DNA of 27,976 nucleotides from assembly GCA_964196565.1 (NCBI GenBank), contig CAXMUH010000109.1, forward strand, positions 1 to 27,976, read 5' to 3'. Made by a program: the position numbers and the translations under genes. This DNA comes from 2-12-FULL-42-15 sp964196565. Lineage in GTDB: Bacteria; Pseudomonadota; Gammaproteobacteria; Coxiellales; Coxiellaceae. The notes under the pieces are model-generated. The model worked only from the letters and a program-made list of their open reading frames with translations, had not been told where the DNA came from and made no database searches. This document shows positions 6,566-15,417 of the stretch, piece by piece; the first letter of the stretch is position 1, and each line of letters starts with the position of its first letter.

Positions 6566-9388
6566 ATGGAGCTTAATCAAACAACTGAATCAAACACAGA
6601 TACCACCCAAATTGACGAGTCAGACGCCCTAAATTCAACTAAGCCTGGCCAATTTCGTATAATTAAACGTGATGGACGCGTCGTTCAATACAACCCAGCC
6701 CTTATTTCAACAGCGATGAAAAAAGCATTTCTTGCTGTGGAAGGCGATCAGGCGACCAAAGCACAAAGTATACAGGAAATCGTCAACAAACTAACACAAC
6801 AAATCCATGAAATGTTCACTAGCCGCTGGCCAGATGGTGGCACCATCCATATCGAAGCTATTCAAGATAAAGTGGAGCTTGCACTCATGTATGCCGGCCA
6901 ACAAAAAGTAGCCCGCTCTTATGTGTTATACCGTGAAGAACGTCGCAAGCAGCGCGAGCAAGTAGAGGCACAAGAGAAGAAAAATTCAATCCATATTACC
7001 CTTGCCAATGGCGAAAAAATACCGCTTGATATGCAGTGGCTAACGGGTTTAATTAACTCAGCATGTGAAGGTTTAGAAGCCGTCGGACCGACTGAAATTC
7101 TAACTGAAGTCAAAAATAATTTATTCGATGGCGTCAGCATTAAAGACACCTATAAAGCTTTGGTTATGTGCGCGCGTACCTTGGTTGAAAATGAACCCAA
7201 CTACACTTACGTGACCGCCCGTTTGCTATTGCATGATCTTTATGATGAAACGTTAACTGGCTTATCAGTTTCACACAATATAACTAAAGAACCAATTAGC
7301 AAGCACTACCCAGAAGCTTTTAAACAATTTATTGCCCAAGGTATTAAGCATAAACTCGTAGATGAAAAACTTGCCAGTTTCAACCTAGAGCAATTGGCAC
7401 AAACGATTGACCCACAACGCGACCAACAGTTTACTTACCTAAGTTTACAAACCCTCTATGATCGTTATTTTATACATAAATCAGACGTGCGGCTTGAATT
7501 GCCACAAGTGTTTTTTATGCGGGTTGCGATGGGTCTGGCCGAATGTGAGGGCGTGGATAAAAATGAACGTGCCATTGAATTCTACAATTTACTCTCGTCT
7601 TTTGATTACATGAGTTCAACCCCCACATTATTCAATGCAGGCACCAACTTCCCACAATTATCCAGTTGTTTTTTAACTACCGTACCGGATAGCTTAGATG
7701 GTATTTATGGTGCGTTAAAAGATAATGCGCTTCTCTCTAAATATGCCGGCGGACTTGGCAACGACTGGACACCCGTACGTGCTATGGGCGCTCACATCAA
7801 GGGAACCAATGGTAAGTCATTGGGCGTTGTGCCTTTCTTAAATGTAGCCGATGCCACAGCGGTTGCTGTGAACCAAGGCGGCAAACGCAAAGGCGCTGTT
7901 TGCGCTTATCTTGAAACCTGGCATATGGATATCGAAGAATTTTTAGAACTTCGAAAGAATACTGGCGATGAACGCCGCCGTACCCATGATATGAATACAG
8001 CCAATTGGGTGCCTGACCTCTTTATGAAACGCGTATTTGAAAATGCTGACTGGACGCTATTCTCGCCTAATGATACGCCTGACTTGCATGATCTTTTTGG
8101 CGAAGCGTTTGAAGTGGCTTATACCGCTTATGAACAGAAAGCGAGAGCCGGTGAAATGCGTCATAAAACAATCCCAGCGGTAACACTGTGGCGTAAAATG
8201 CTCGGCATGTTATTTGAAACTGGCCATCCTTGGGTAACATTCAAAGATGTTTGTAATCTACGCTCACCACAACAACATGTCGGTGTCATTCACAGCTCCA
8301 ACTTATGTACCGAAATTACGCTCAACACCTCTGAAGATGAAATTGCAGTGTGTAACTTAGGCAGCATTAATCTTGTAAAACATATGAAAGATGGAAAACT
8401 TGATACCGAAAAACTGGCACGAACAGTCAAAACAGCCATTCGGATGCTCGATAATGTTATCGATATTAATTTCTATAGTGTTCCACAAGCACGCAACTCT
8501 AACTTTAAACACCGCCCTATTGGCCTTGGCTTGATGGGCTTTCAAGATGCGCTATATGAACAACGTATTTCATATGCCTCACCAGAAGCAGTAGAGTTTG
8601 CCGATACCAGCATGGAATATATTAGCTACTATGCGATAGAAGCCTCCGCTGAATTGGCTAAAGAACGTGGCACCTATCAAAGCTATGAAAACTCACTCTG
8701 GAGCCAAGGTGTTTTACCGATCGATTCAATTAAATTTTTGCAAGACAATCGTGGCAAATACCTTGAACAAAACACCGAAGCACGATTAGATTGGGACAGT
8801 TTACGCAAGAAAATCAGCAAATTCGGTATGCGTAATTCCAATGTAATGGCCATCGCACCCACCGCAACCATTTCGAATATATGCGGTGTTTCACAATCCA
8901 TTGAACCGACTTATCAGAATTTATTTGTGAAATCGAATCTTTCTGGTGAGTTTACCGTTGTTAATCCTTACATTGTGCGAGATCTGAAAAAACTCAAGCT
9001 TTGGGATAACGCTATGGTACATGATCTTAAGTATTACAATGGTAGCATACAACAAATTGATCGCATTCCCGCAGACCTTAAAAAACTGTATGCCACGGCT
9101 TTTGAGATCGAACCACGCTGGTTAATTGACGCGGGCTCAAGGCGACAAAAATGGATTGACCAAGCGCAATCACTTAACCTTTATATGGCAACCCCATCAG
9201 GTAAAAAATTAGATGTCCTCTATCGCATGGCTTGGTTACGCGGCTTAAAAACAACTTACTATCTTCGTAGCCTCGGTGCCAGCAGCACAGAGAAAGCGAC
9301 GATTAATGATGGCGCGCTTAATTCAGTGCAGGGAAATGCACCGCAAGCATGCTCAATCGATGATCCAGAGTGCGAGGCCTGTCAATAA
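6566..9388 (+). CDS. nrdA: Class Ia ribonucleotide reductase, alpha subunit
   Basis: Reduces ribonucleoside diphosphates to deoxy forms together with NrdB. At 940 residues it is longer than E. coli NrdA (761) because the N-terminus appears to hold two ATP-cone units: one at about 30-125 (FRIIKRDGRVVQYNPALIS) and a second, less canonical one at about 140-235, as in Pseudomonas NrdA. Active-site residues are present: Cys368 (SSCFLTTV), Asn579, Cys581 and Glu583 (NLCTEI), Cys596 (AVCNLGSINL), and the radical-relay pair Tyr898-Tyr899 (TTYYLRS). The tail carries Cys929 and CEAC (Cys936, Cys939), the mobile redox cysteines. AGGAG lies 5 nt before the ATG. nrdB follows 79 bases later. Confidence 0.97.
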   Translation: MELNQTTESNTDTTQIDESDALNSTKPGQFRIIKRDGRVVQYNPALISTAMKKAFLAVEGDQATKAQSIQEIVNKLTQQIHEMFTSRWPDGGTIHIEAIQDKVELALMYAGQQKVARSYVLYREERRKQREQVEAQEKKNSIHITLANGEKIPLDMQWLTGLINSACEGLEAVGPTEILTEVKNNLFDGVSIKDTYKALVMCARTLVENEPNYTYVTARLLLHDLYDETLTGLSVSHNITKEPISKHYPEAFKQFIAQGIKHKLVDEKLASFNLEQLAQTIDPQRDQQFTYLSLQTLYDRYFIHKSDVRLELPQVFFMRVAMGLAECEGVDKNERAIEFYNLLSSFDYMSSTPTLFNAGTNFPQLSSCFLTTVPDSLDGIYGALKDNALLSKYAGGLGNDWTPVRAMGAHIKGTNGKSLGVVPFLNVADATAVAVNQGGKRKGAVCAYLETWHMDIEEFLELRKNTGDERRRTHDMNTANWVPDLFMKRVFENADWTLFSPNDTPDLHDLFGEAFEVAYTAYEQKARAGEMRHKTIPAVTLWRKMLGMLFETGHPWVTFKDVCNLRSPQQHVGVIHSSNLCTEITLNTSEDEIAVCNLGSINLVKHMKDGKLDTEKLARTVKTAIRMLDNVIDINFYSVPQARNSNFKHRPIGLGLMGFQDALYEQRISYASPEAVEFADTSMEYISYYAIEASAELAKERGTYQSYENSLWSQGVLPIDSIKFLQDNRGKYLEQNTEARLDWDSLRKKISKFGMRNSNVMAIAPTATISNICGVSQSIEPTYQNLFVKSNLSGEFTVVNPYIVRDLKKLKLWDNAMVHDLKYYNGSIQQIDRIPADLKKLYATAFEIEPRWLIDAGSRRQKWIDQAQSLNLYMATPSGKKLDVLYRMAWLRGLKTTYYLRSLGASSTEKATINDGALNSVQGNAPQACSIDDPECEACQ

Positions 9389-9397
9389 AAAACCTCT

Positions 9398-9430
9398 GTC
9401 ACCCCGGGTCATAGGTAACCCGGGGTCCAG
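9398..9430 (+). repeat. GC-rich palindromic repeat inside nrdAB
   Basis: A 33-base element in the nrdA–nrdB gap. Its stem ACCCCGGGT / ACCCGGGGT (9401-9409 and 9418-9426) is 9 bp and perfect, with an 8-base loop. An inverted copy with 31 of 33 positions identical lies at 18793-18825. No T-run follows, so it is not a standard terminator, but the stem could tune transcript stability between nrdA and nrdB. Confidence 0.85.
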
Positions 9431-9467
9431 ACCTAGCAAAGAACACAAATGCAAAAGGAGATTAAAA

Positions 9468-10622
9468 ATGTCGGGATCAATGCTTAACTGGGACGAATAT
9501 AATACCGATACAACAACGCCACCTAAAACAGAAAAGGCGCCTAAAGAAGCGACTGACTCTGCTGGGGTTACCGGTTTAGAAACACTGGAAATAGGCGCGA
9601 ATCGTATTCAAGTGGATGATAAACGAATCATTAACTGCCGAGCTGACTTAAATCAATTGGTCCCTTTTAAATATACTTGGGCCTGGCAAAAATATTTATC
9701 CGGCTGCGCCAATCACTGGATGCCTAATGAAATTAATATGTCAGCGGATATTGCCTTATGGAAAGATCCAAACGGTTTATCGCCTGAAGAAAGAACCATT
9801 ATAAAACGCAGCCTTGGATTTTTCTCCACCGCTGACTCACTAGCTGCTAATAATTTAGTGCTAGCGCTTTATCGCCACATCACCAATCCTGAATGTCGTC
9901 AATATATCTTACGTCAATCGTTTGAAGAAGCACTTCACACGCATTCGTATCAACACATTATTGAGAGCTTAGGACTCGATGAAGCTGAGGTTTTTAATAT
10001 GTATCGCGAAGTTCCAAGTGTTGCTAATAAAGCATCCTGGGTACTACCTTACACCAAACGATTGTGTGACCCACACTTTACCACCGGAACCACTGAAAAC
10101 GACCAACATTTACTGCGTGATTTAATCGCCTTTTATGTAGTAATGGAAGGCTTATTTTTCTATGTTGGCTTTACCCAAATTCTCGCCATGGGCCGTCGCG
10201 GTAAAATGACTGGAACTTCAGAACAATTCCAATATATTTTGCGTGATGAATCAATGCATGTGAATTTTGGTATTGATGTGATTAACCAAATTAAAATTGA
10301 AAATCCACACCTTTGGTCTGCCGAGTTTCAACAAGAAGTCATTGATATGATTAAGCAAGGAGTTGAACTTGAATGCGAATATGCTGTTGACACAATGCCT
10401 CACGGAATTTTAGGACTTAACGCTGATATGTTTAAGGAATATTTACGCTATATCGCCAATCGACGCTTTATGCAAATTGGTCTTGAGGAACAATACCCCG
10501 GTGCCACTAACCCATTTCCTTGGATGAGCGAAATGATGGACCTTAAAAAAGAGAAAAACTTTTTTGAAACTCGCGTGATTGAATATCAAGCCGGTGGATC
10601 TTTAAAGTGGGATGAGGATTAA
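9468..10622 (+). CDS. nrdB: Class Ia ribonucleotide reductase, beta subunit
   Basis: Holds the diiron site and the tyrosyl radical that starts catalysis in NrdA. The 384 residues carry all six expected iron ligands: Asp123, Glu154, His157 (EEALHTHSY), Glu227 (VVMEGLFFY), Glu261 and His264 (DESMHVNFG). Tyr161, the radical site, follows His157 at the expected spacing. I chose the ATG at 9468, with AAGGAG 7 nt upstream. The frame is open 64 codons further back into the end of nrdA, but those residues are read-through of nrdA and the repeat. No yfaE-like ferredoxin gene follows. Confidence 0.97.
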   Translation: MSGSMLNWDEYNTDTTTPPKTEKAPKEATDSAGVTGLETLEIGANRIQVDDKRIINCRADLNQLVPFKYTWAWQKYLSGCANHWMPNEINMSADIALWKDPNGLSPEERTIIKRSLGFFSTADSLAANNLVLALYRHITNPECRQYILRQSFEEALHTHSYQHIIESLGLDEAEVFNMYREVPSVANKASWVLPYTKRLCDPHFTTGTTENDQHLLRDLIAFYVVMEGLFFYVGFTQILAMGRRGKMTGTSEQFQYILRDESMHVNFGIDVINQIKIENPHLWSAEFQQEVIDMIKQGVELECEYAVDTMPHGILGLNADMFKEYLRYIANRRFMQIGLEEQYPGATNPFPWMSEMMDLKKEKNFFETRVIEYQAGGSLKWDED

Positions 10623-10631
10623 TAAAGCCTG

Positions 10632-10740
10632 TTGCTTCGTCTTTGCGAGGACCGCGCAGCGGGACGAAGCAATCCAGTTTTATTCCGCTGGATCGCTTCC
10701 CGCGTTACACTCCTTCGCGAAGACGGAGCACCGCAGCAAC
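10632..10740. repeat. Palindromic repeat cluster after nrdB
   Basis: TTGCTTCGTC (10632-10641) pairs with GACGAAGCAA (10663-10672) in a 10-bp perfect stem. A second, inverted module follows (CTGGATCGCTTCCCGCG onward), with a TTCGCGAA palindrome inside. The sequence resembles the widespread REP type that reads ATTGCGAG ... CGAAGCAATCCAG. It separates convergent nrdB and the adenosylhomocysteinase-like gene and might end transcription from both sides, though there is no clear T-run. Confidence 0.7.
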
Positions 10741-10753
10741 TACGTAATCCACC

Positions 10754-12349
10754 CTAGCATGCCGGTTTAATTTCGTCAGTTAAAAAATCCTCTTCAACTT
10801 GCCTATCATGACAACTGTCAAATAATCCATGCACATTTGTTCGTAATCCTTCAGATTCTTCAACAATATACTGTAGTAATGCCTGCTCTTTATCCTCAGC
10901 ACCACCGCTTAAATACCCAGCTACAGAATTATCAAGTCCAACAAAAAACTTATCCTCTGGATTTAGCATTCGATACTGATTAATAATCGCCATTTGCTTG
11001 TATTCACACAACATATGAATCGCAGTAGAGTTAACTAAATCTGGGCAAGCCTGCAATTCTTTAGCCATAAAGCACGCTGCCATTAAAGCCGCACGTGTTG
11101 GCCAAATCCGCCGAGGATCAACACTATGTTTCTGGTTATCAAAATTCGCTGGAAACCCACCGCGCTTAATGCCAAGATCTTGAAATTCAATATCATCTAA
11201 TTCACACGGGGTTTTTGCATGTTTTTTTGTTTTAGCTTGGATATATCGCAAGAGAGTATTAAACTCACGATCTTCTGACGAGGTACTGACTAACCATTTA
11301 CGCTTGCCAGAATATTTAATTAACTCTTGTAAAACAAGCTCATCCGCTGTTACATCCGTACCTGTACAACTGAAAATAACATCTGAATTGCGCACAAGAT
11401 CAGGCAAAAAATGTAAAAAAGGCACCTCTGCAGTACGCAGCGCACGGTTTGGATCATGCACAGTGATATTTCTAAGTCCCTGTTGCTGTAATTTTCCTAC
11501 AAGCACTTTGCCAACATTACCATACCCAATAACACCGATGGATGAATCTCCCTTTATTGGACCTTCAGATATTGTTGGAAGTATATCCATACACACACTG
11601 GTAACTTTATCGACAACCCCTTCATACTCTATTGACTTCACATAGGCTCCGGCTACGTTAATCACCGGAAAAGGCAGCCCGTCAAATCCCTGACCATTTG
11701 TTCCTCCGCGGGTTTGCTCAATACCAACCACAGCATGCGGTTTATGTTTCATACCATTAAAAAGCTTACCGGGAGTGCTTTTCAAAAGTTGTGCGCCATC
11801 ATCTAAAATAATCAACAACTCTGGCTTTTTTTCCTCCATCGCTTTAAGCGCCAAACTCCAAACGGCTTGTATGGTTGCTTGGTTAGCCAGATCATAGCTG
11901 CCTAAACCAAGTTGATATGTATGAGGAACAAATTGATAGCCAGGATCGATTGTCTTCCAATTCTCAACCGTTTCGTCATGTGTGGAGTAACGTTTCCCAC
12001 CTAATATAGCTCTGGATAAACCGTACTTGTGTAACACTCCAAACATGTCAGCAGTCGTTCCTAGCATATGCTGAACCCCAACCAAAAGTACATTTTCAAA
12101 AGGCTTATCAGCACGTCTAAAACGCGAAGTCCTCACAGCAGATTTAATCAACTCACGCTTTACATCAAATGGGCGATCAACGGTATGACTTAAAGAACGG
12201 CATGGATGCACTCTAGGGCTTGGAACATCAGTCCCAGCACTTCTGACTCTAGAATGCTCTGACGACACCCTCTTCAAACTTTGAGAAGCGCGACGTTTGG
12301 TAGCTCTAAAAAAAGATAGTGAGCTTGCTCGGAACATAACTGATATCAT
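10754..12349 (-). CDS. Divergent adenosylhomocysteinase-like protein
   Basis: Shares the fold of S-adenosylhomocysteine hydrolase but is not the housekeeping enzyme. Numbering from the ATG at 12349 (531 residues): His94 in GVQHM, Asp183-Asp184 in ILDDGAQ, Glu211 in VVGIEQT and Lys238 in YVKS match the active-site His, Asp, Glu and Lys of the family, and GYGNVGK (about 275-281) is the NAD loop. The family Asp that follows the Lys, the NIGHFD His, and the C-terminal Lys/Tyr that close over NAD are not found. Residues 1-37 are Arg/Ser-rich with one acidic residue, and an unrelated tail follows the NAD domain. The start is unsure: TTG 12364, ATG 12349 or ATG 12337, none with a strong ribosome site. 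The gene is divergent from the histidine kinase gene. Activity and substrate are unknown. Confidence 0.8.
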   Translation of the reverse strand: MISVMFRASSLSFFRATKRRASQSLKRVSSEHSRVRSAGTDVPSPRVHPCRSLSHTVDRPFDVKRELIKSAVRTSRFRRADKPFENVLLVGVQHMLGTTADMFGVLHKYGLSRAILGGKRYSTHDETVENWKTIDPGYQFVPHTYQLGLGSYDLANQATIQAVWSLALKAMEEKKPELLIILDDGAQLLKSTPGKLFNGMKHKPHAVVGIEQTRGGTNGQGFDGLPFPVINVAGAYVKSIEYEGVVDKVTSVCMDILPTISEGPIKGDSSIGVIGYGNVGKVLVGKLQQQGLRNITVHDPNRALRTAEVPFLHFLPDLVRNSDVIFSCTGTDVTADELVLQELIKYSGKRKWLVSTSSEDREFNTLLRYIQAKTKKHAKTPCELDDIEFQDLGIKRGGFPANFDNQKHSVDPRRIWPTRAALMAACFMAKELQACPDLVNSTAIHMLCEYKQMAIINQYRMLNPEDKFFVGLDNSVAGYLSGGAEDKEQALLQYIVEESEGLRTNVHGLFDSCHDRQVEEDFLTDEIKPAC

Positions 12350-12553
12350 CCATTTTGATCGCAATTTAGCGAAATGCCAACTTAACTTTCTTTTAAGTTC
12401 GGTCGCCCTTAATAAATTACTGAAGTTTACCAGTGCTTCATTAAAGTTATATTAATAAACCTAATTTTATTTGTTTGCTTGTTTAATTATAGCTTTTACC
12501 CTATCTACAACCTTACAATGTAATATACCCAAGCTTAAAAGGAACTAAGTTAT
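12350..12553. other. Divergent promoter region
   Basis: A very A+T-rich stretch between the adenosylhomocysteinase-like gene and the kinase gene. A plausible plus-strand promoter is listed separately. I see no strong palindrome that would mark a shared operator. Confidence 0.5.
12479..12507 (+). promoter_or_regulatory. Candidate promoter for the hybrid kinase
   Basis: TTGTTT (12479-12484) and TATCTA (12502-12507) are 17 bases apart, 46 bases before the kinase ATG. The surrounding DNA is A+T-rich, so chance matches are likely. Confidence 0.35.
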
Positions 12554-14857
12554 ATGTTACCACAAGTTAACAAATCAGAATTAATTTATCAATTATTGAA
12601 ATACACCAATGATATTATCCTCCATCTTGACGACAAAGGGAATATTATTTCGTCGAGTACGCAAGCAAAAAACTTTTTTTCTTATAACACAGATAAATCA
12701 AACACAAATAATTTCAACAAGATCTGTCAAAACAATCAATTAATCTGCCCACTACAATTATTTGAGTCCACTGAAAACAACTTCCATACACTAAAACAAG
12801 AAATAAAAAACACCAAAGAATTTGATCAAACAATTGAATGGCAACTTATCAAATCAGAAAATGAAAACACCCAATTATTAATTGGAAAAATTATTACAAA
12901 CAAACAACAAGATACCCTCGAGGCACTTAACAATATTGTTAACTTGACCCCTGGAAGTCTTTATTGGAAAGACCAAGATGGAAAATATTTAGGCTGCAAT
13001 AATTTTATGCTAAGTGAAGCTGGCTTACAGTCACTCGATGAGATCGTCGGAAAAACAGATCAACAATTATGGCCTCAATTTGCCAAACAGTTTTCTAAAA
13101 ATGATGATTACGTAATCCAAAGTGGGAAAACAATTTTCACTGATGAGAAAGCCTTAGTTGGTGATAAATTAATGTACTTTGTTGGCGTAAAGTCTCCTTT
13201 AAAAAATAAGCAGGGTGAAACGATCGGAATAATAGGCAATTCATTCGACATCACCTCCCTAAAAGAAGCGCAAATGCAATTGCAGTATGAGAAACGGGCA
13301 GCCGTTGCTGACAACCATGCTAAATCAGAATTTATTGCCAACATGAGTCATGATATTAGGACCCCCTTGTCTGGCATTATTGGTCTCACAGAAATTTTAA
13401 TGTCCAGCTTACAAAACTCAGCCGTGGTAAAGTTTGCTAAAGATGCGCATAGTGCTGCAAACCAACTCATGCAACTTTTAAATGAAATATTAGAAATTTC
13501 TGATATTCGAGCAGGAAATATCAACGATATCGAGCAAACTTTCAACCTTGAAACCATTCTCTACAGTATTAAAGAATTAATGTGCCCATCGATAGAAAAT
13601 AAAGGCCTAAACTTACAAATTGATTATGACAACAATATTCCAGACCAGCTTTCTGGATATCGCATATTGCTCCACCGCGTACTATTAAATTTAGTCAGTA
13701 ATGCAATTAAATTCACCTCTCGAGGCAATATCAGCATCACTGCCAACTTATACGAACAAGCGGGTGAAGATGTCAATATACAAATATGTGTTGCGGACAC
13801 CGGCATTGGTATACCTGGAGATAAACTTAATATTATTTTTGAGCCTTTTAAACGTCTAACCCCCGCTTTTGAGAACAATTATCAAGGCACAGGACTTGGG
13901 CTTTATGTGGTAAAGAAATTTTTAGACATGCTCGGCGGCAAAATTACTGTTCAGAGTAAAATAAACCATGGCACCAGCTTTGAGTTGTTTATCCCACTAA
14001 AAGCCGCAACCGAAATATCAACCAACTTAATAGATCACTCTTTTTTAAATTCAATTACAGATAATAGATTGCAAACATTTTCACCTGAGGCCCATCACCT
14101 CACAGCACCGCTAACGACACAATCAAACAACAATCAGCGCATACTGGTAGTCGAAGATGATCCTATGGCGCAAATTGTTTCAAAGGTTCAGCTTAGTAAA
14201 CAACAGTGCCAAGTTGATATTGCTAACACCAGCCAACAAGCGCTTCAATTAATTAAAAAGAATTGTTATGGTTTAATTCTTATGGATATCGGCCTTCCCG
14301 ATAAAAATGGCGTAGACACCAGCAAAGAAATACGTGAATATGAGAGCAAAAATAATGATAGACGCACACCGATTATTGCTTTAACCGCTCACATTAACAA
14401 AAAGAACCATCAAGAATGTCAACAAGCAGGCATCGATCATATTCTTAAAAAACCGCTCTCTAATAAATTAGCAGAGAAGATTGTTTATACTTTCCTAAAA
14501 AAAACCCTGCCACCAGAACAGCTCGAAACTGTTATTGATTTAAATGAAACAGCAGCGATTGTCGGTGGCAATAAACAAACGGCAAAAGAATTAATCAATC
14601 TCTTTATCGAACAACTTCCAGGTGATCAAAAAAAAATTGAGCAGGCATTTTTACAAAAGGAATGGATCCAATTAAAAGCACTGGTACACAAGCTGCATGG
14701 TGCAACCAGTTATTGTGGCGTCAGACGACTAAAACAAACCTGTTATCAACTCGAAATCGCTTTAAACGAAGATCCTCTTCAAGTCGCGGTCATTGGAGTT
14801 CTATACCAAAACTTAACGCAAGAAATCAATGAAGTCAGACATGCAACATTATCTTAA
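12554..14857 (+). CDS. Hybrid sensor histidine kinase (PAS-HisKA-ATPase-REC-HPt)
   Basis: An ArcB-type tripartite phosphorelay kinase of 767 residues. Two PAS-like domains (about 8-115 and 120-245; the second has TPGSLYWKDQDGKYLGCN) precede a short coiled segment. HisKA has His266 in SHDIRTPLSGIIG. The ATPase domain shows the N-box LLNLVSNAIKFT, DTGIGIP, FEPF and GTGLGLYVVKK. The receiver domain has VVEDDP, Asp578 in LMDIGLP, and KKP. The C-terminal HPt has His712 in VHKLHGATSYCG. No transmembrane segment is evident, so it is probably cytoplasmic. AAGGA lies about 10 nt before the ATG. There is no adjacent response regulator, so its output partner lies elsewhere. Base composition is visibly A+T-richer than the flanking conserved genes. 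Confidence 0.93.
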   Translation: MLPQVNKSELIYQLLKYTNDIILHLDDKGNIISSSTQAKNFFSYNTDKSNTNNFNKICQNNQLICPLQLFESTENNFHTLKQEIKNTKEFDQTIEWQLIKSENENTQLLIGKIITNKQQDTLEALNNIVNLTPGSLYWKDQDGKYLGCNNFMLSEAGLQSLDEIVGKTDQQLWPQFAKQFSKNDDYVIQSGKTIFTDEKALVGDKLMYFVGVKSPLKNKQGETIGIIGNSFDITSLKEAQMQLQYEKRAAVADNHAKSEFIANMSHDIRTPLSGIIGLTEILMSSLQNSAVVKFAKDAHSAANQLMQLLNEILEISDIRAGNINDIEQTFNLETILYSIKELMCPSIENKGLNLQIDYDNNIPDQLSGYRILLHRVLLNLVSNAIKFTSRGNISITANLYEQAGEDVNIQICVADTGIGIPGDKLNIIFEPFKRLTPAFENNYQGTGLGLYVVKKFLDMLGGKITVQSKINHGTSFELFIPLKAATEISTNLIDHSFLNSITDNRLQTFSPEAHHLTAPLTTQSNNNQRILVVEDDPMAQIVSKVQLSKQQCQVDIANTSQQALQLIKKNCYGLILMDIGLPDKNGVDTSKEIREYESKNNDRRTPIIALTAHINKKNHQECQQAGIDHILKKPLSNKLAEKIVYTFLKKTLPPEQLETVIDLNETAAIVGGNKQTAKELINLFIEQLPGDQKKIEQAFLQKEWIQLKALVHKLHGATSYCGVRRLKQTCYQLEIALNEDPLQVAVIGVLYQNLTQEINEVRHATLS

Positions 14858-14929
14858 AATCCGCATCAGAGCTTTACCTTAGATCACTTTCTGGCTAAAA
14901 TACTCCCAAAGTCATCTAGCGAGGAATTT

Positions 14930-15205
14930 ATGCCAATTTACGAATATCGATGTGAGAACTGTGGGGCAAAAAGCGAATTCTTACAAAAAGTTAGCGACCA
15001 ACCAACCATCAAATGCCCACAATGCCACTTTGATGAGCTAAAGAAAATTATCTCCTCAACCAGCTTTCAACTAAAAGGCACTGGCTGGTATGTGACCGAC
15101 TTTCGCGACAAAGGCAAACCTAAGCCTGCAAGTGAGCCGAAAATTGAGACTAAATCTAAAGACAAACCCACCAAAGTCAAAGACAGCGGCGACAAATCCG
15201 AGTAA
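14930..15205 (+). CDS. FmdB-family zinc ribbon protein
   Basis: A 91-residue protein with the FmdB/CxxC zinc-ribbon: Cys8 and Cys11 (YRCENCG), Cys29 and Cys32 (IKCPQCH), followed by FQLKGTGWYVTDF, which is typical of the family. The last 35 residues are a Lys/Asp/Ser-rich disordered tail. GAGG lies 6 nt before the ATG. Its biochemical role is not established. Its place before the DUF502 gene and aspS is conserved in many proteobacteria, which suggests a shared housekeeping transcript rather than formamidase regulation. Confidence 0.92.
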   Translation: MPIYEYRCENCGAKSEFLQKVSDQPTIKCPQCHFDELKKIISSTSFQLKGTGWYVTDFRDKGKPKPASEPKIETKSKDKPTKVKDSGDKSE

Positions 15206-15247
15206 ACTATACCCAAAGCGATTGGATTTTAGGTGTTTTTTGACACT

Positions 15248-15322
15248 GTCATCCCAGCGAAAGCTGGGATCTCTTAAAATTAAACGCCTATCCACTGAGA
15301 TTCCTGCTTTTGCAGGAATGAC
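15248..15322. repeat. Paired inverted REP-type element
   Basis: Two hairpin units face each other: 15248-15272 (stem ATCCCAGC / GCTGGGAT) and 15298-15322 (stem ATTCCTGC / GCAGGAAT). The right unit is close to the reverse complement of the left, so the 75 bp form a larger imperfect palindrome. This resembles the widespread GTCAT(T/C)CC ... GGAATGAC REP family. It lies between the FmdB and DUF502 genes. Confidence 0.85.
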
Positions 15323-15371
15323 GAAATCTAGAACTCACCCGCTTTGAGTATATAAGCAAGTGCATGGATCA

Positions 15372-15390
15372 AAATCACTCCGAGTGATTT
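15372..15390 (+). repeat. Hairpin before the DUF502 gene
   Basis: AAATCACT (15372-15379) and AGTGATTT (15383-15390) form a perfect 8-bp stem with a 3-base loop. It sits immediately upstream of the GAGGA at 15391-15395, so it could affect access to that ribosome site. Confidence 0.55.
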
Positions 15391-15417
15391 CGAGGAAGCT
15401 ATTAAAATGGATTTTTT

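Noticed and set aside
9276..9467. 64-codon N-terminal extension of nrdB overlapping nrdA
   Set aside because: The residues are out-of-frame nrdA and repeat sequence. The ATG at 9468 has AAGGAG at the right distance and gives a normal-length subunit.
12350..12364. TTG start for the SAHH-like gene
   Set aside because: No ribosome site precedes it, and two ATG codons follow within nine codons. It stays possible but is less likely.
15071..15347. Frames of 71 to 74 codons around the end of the FmdB gene
   Set aside because: They overlap FmdB in other frames and run into the REP pair; the composition is repeat-derived.
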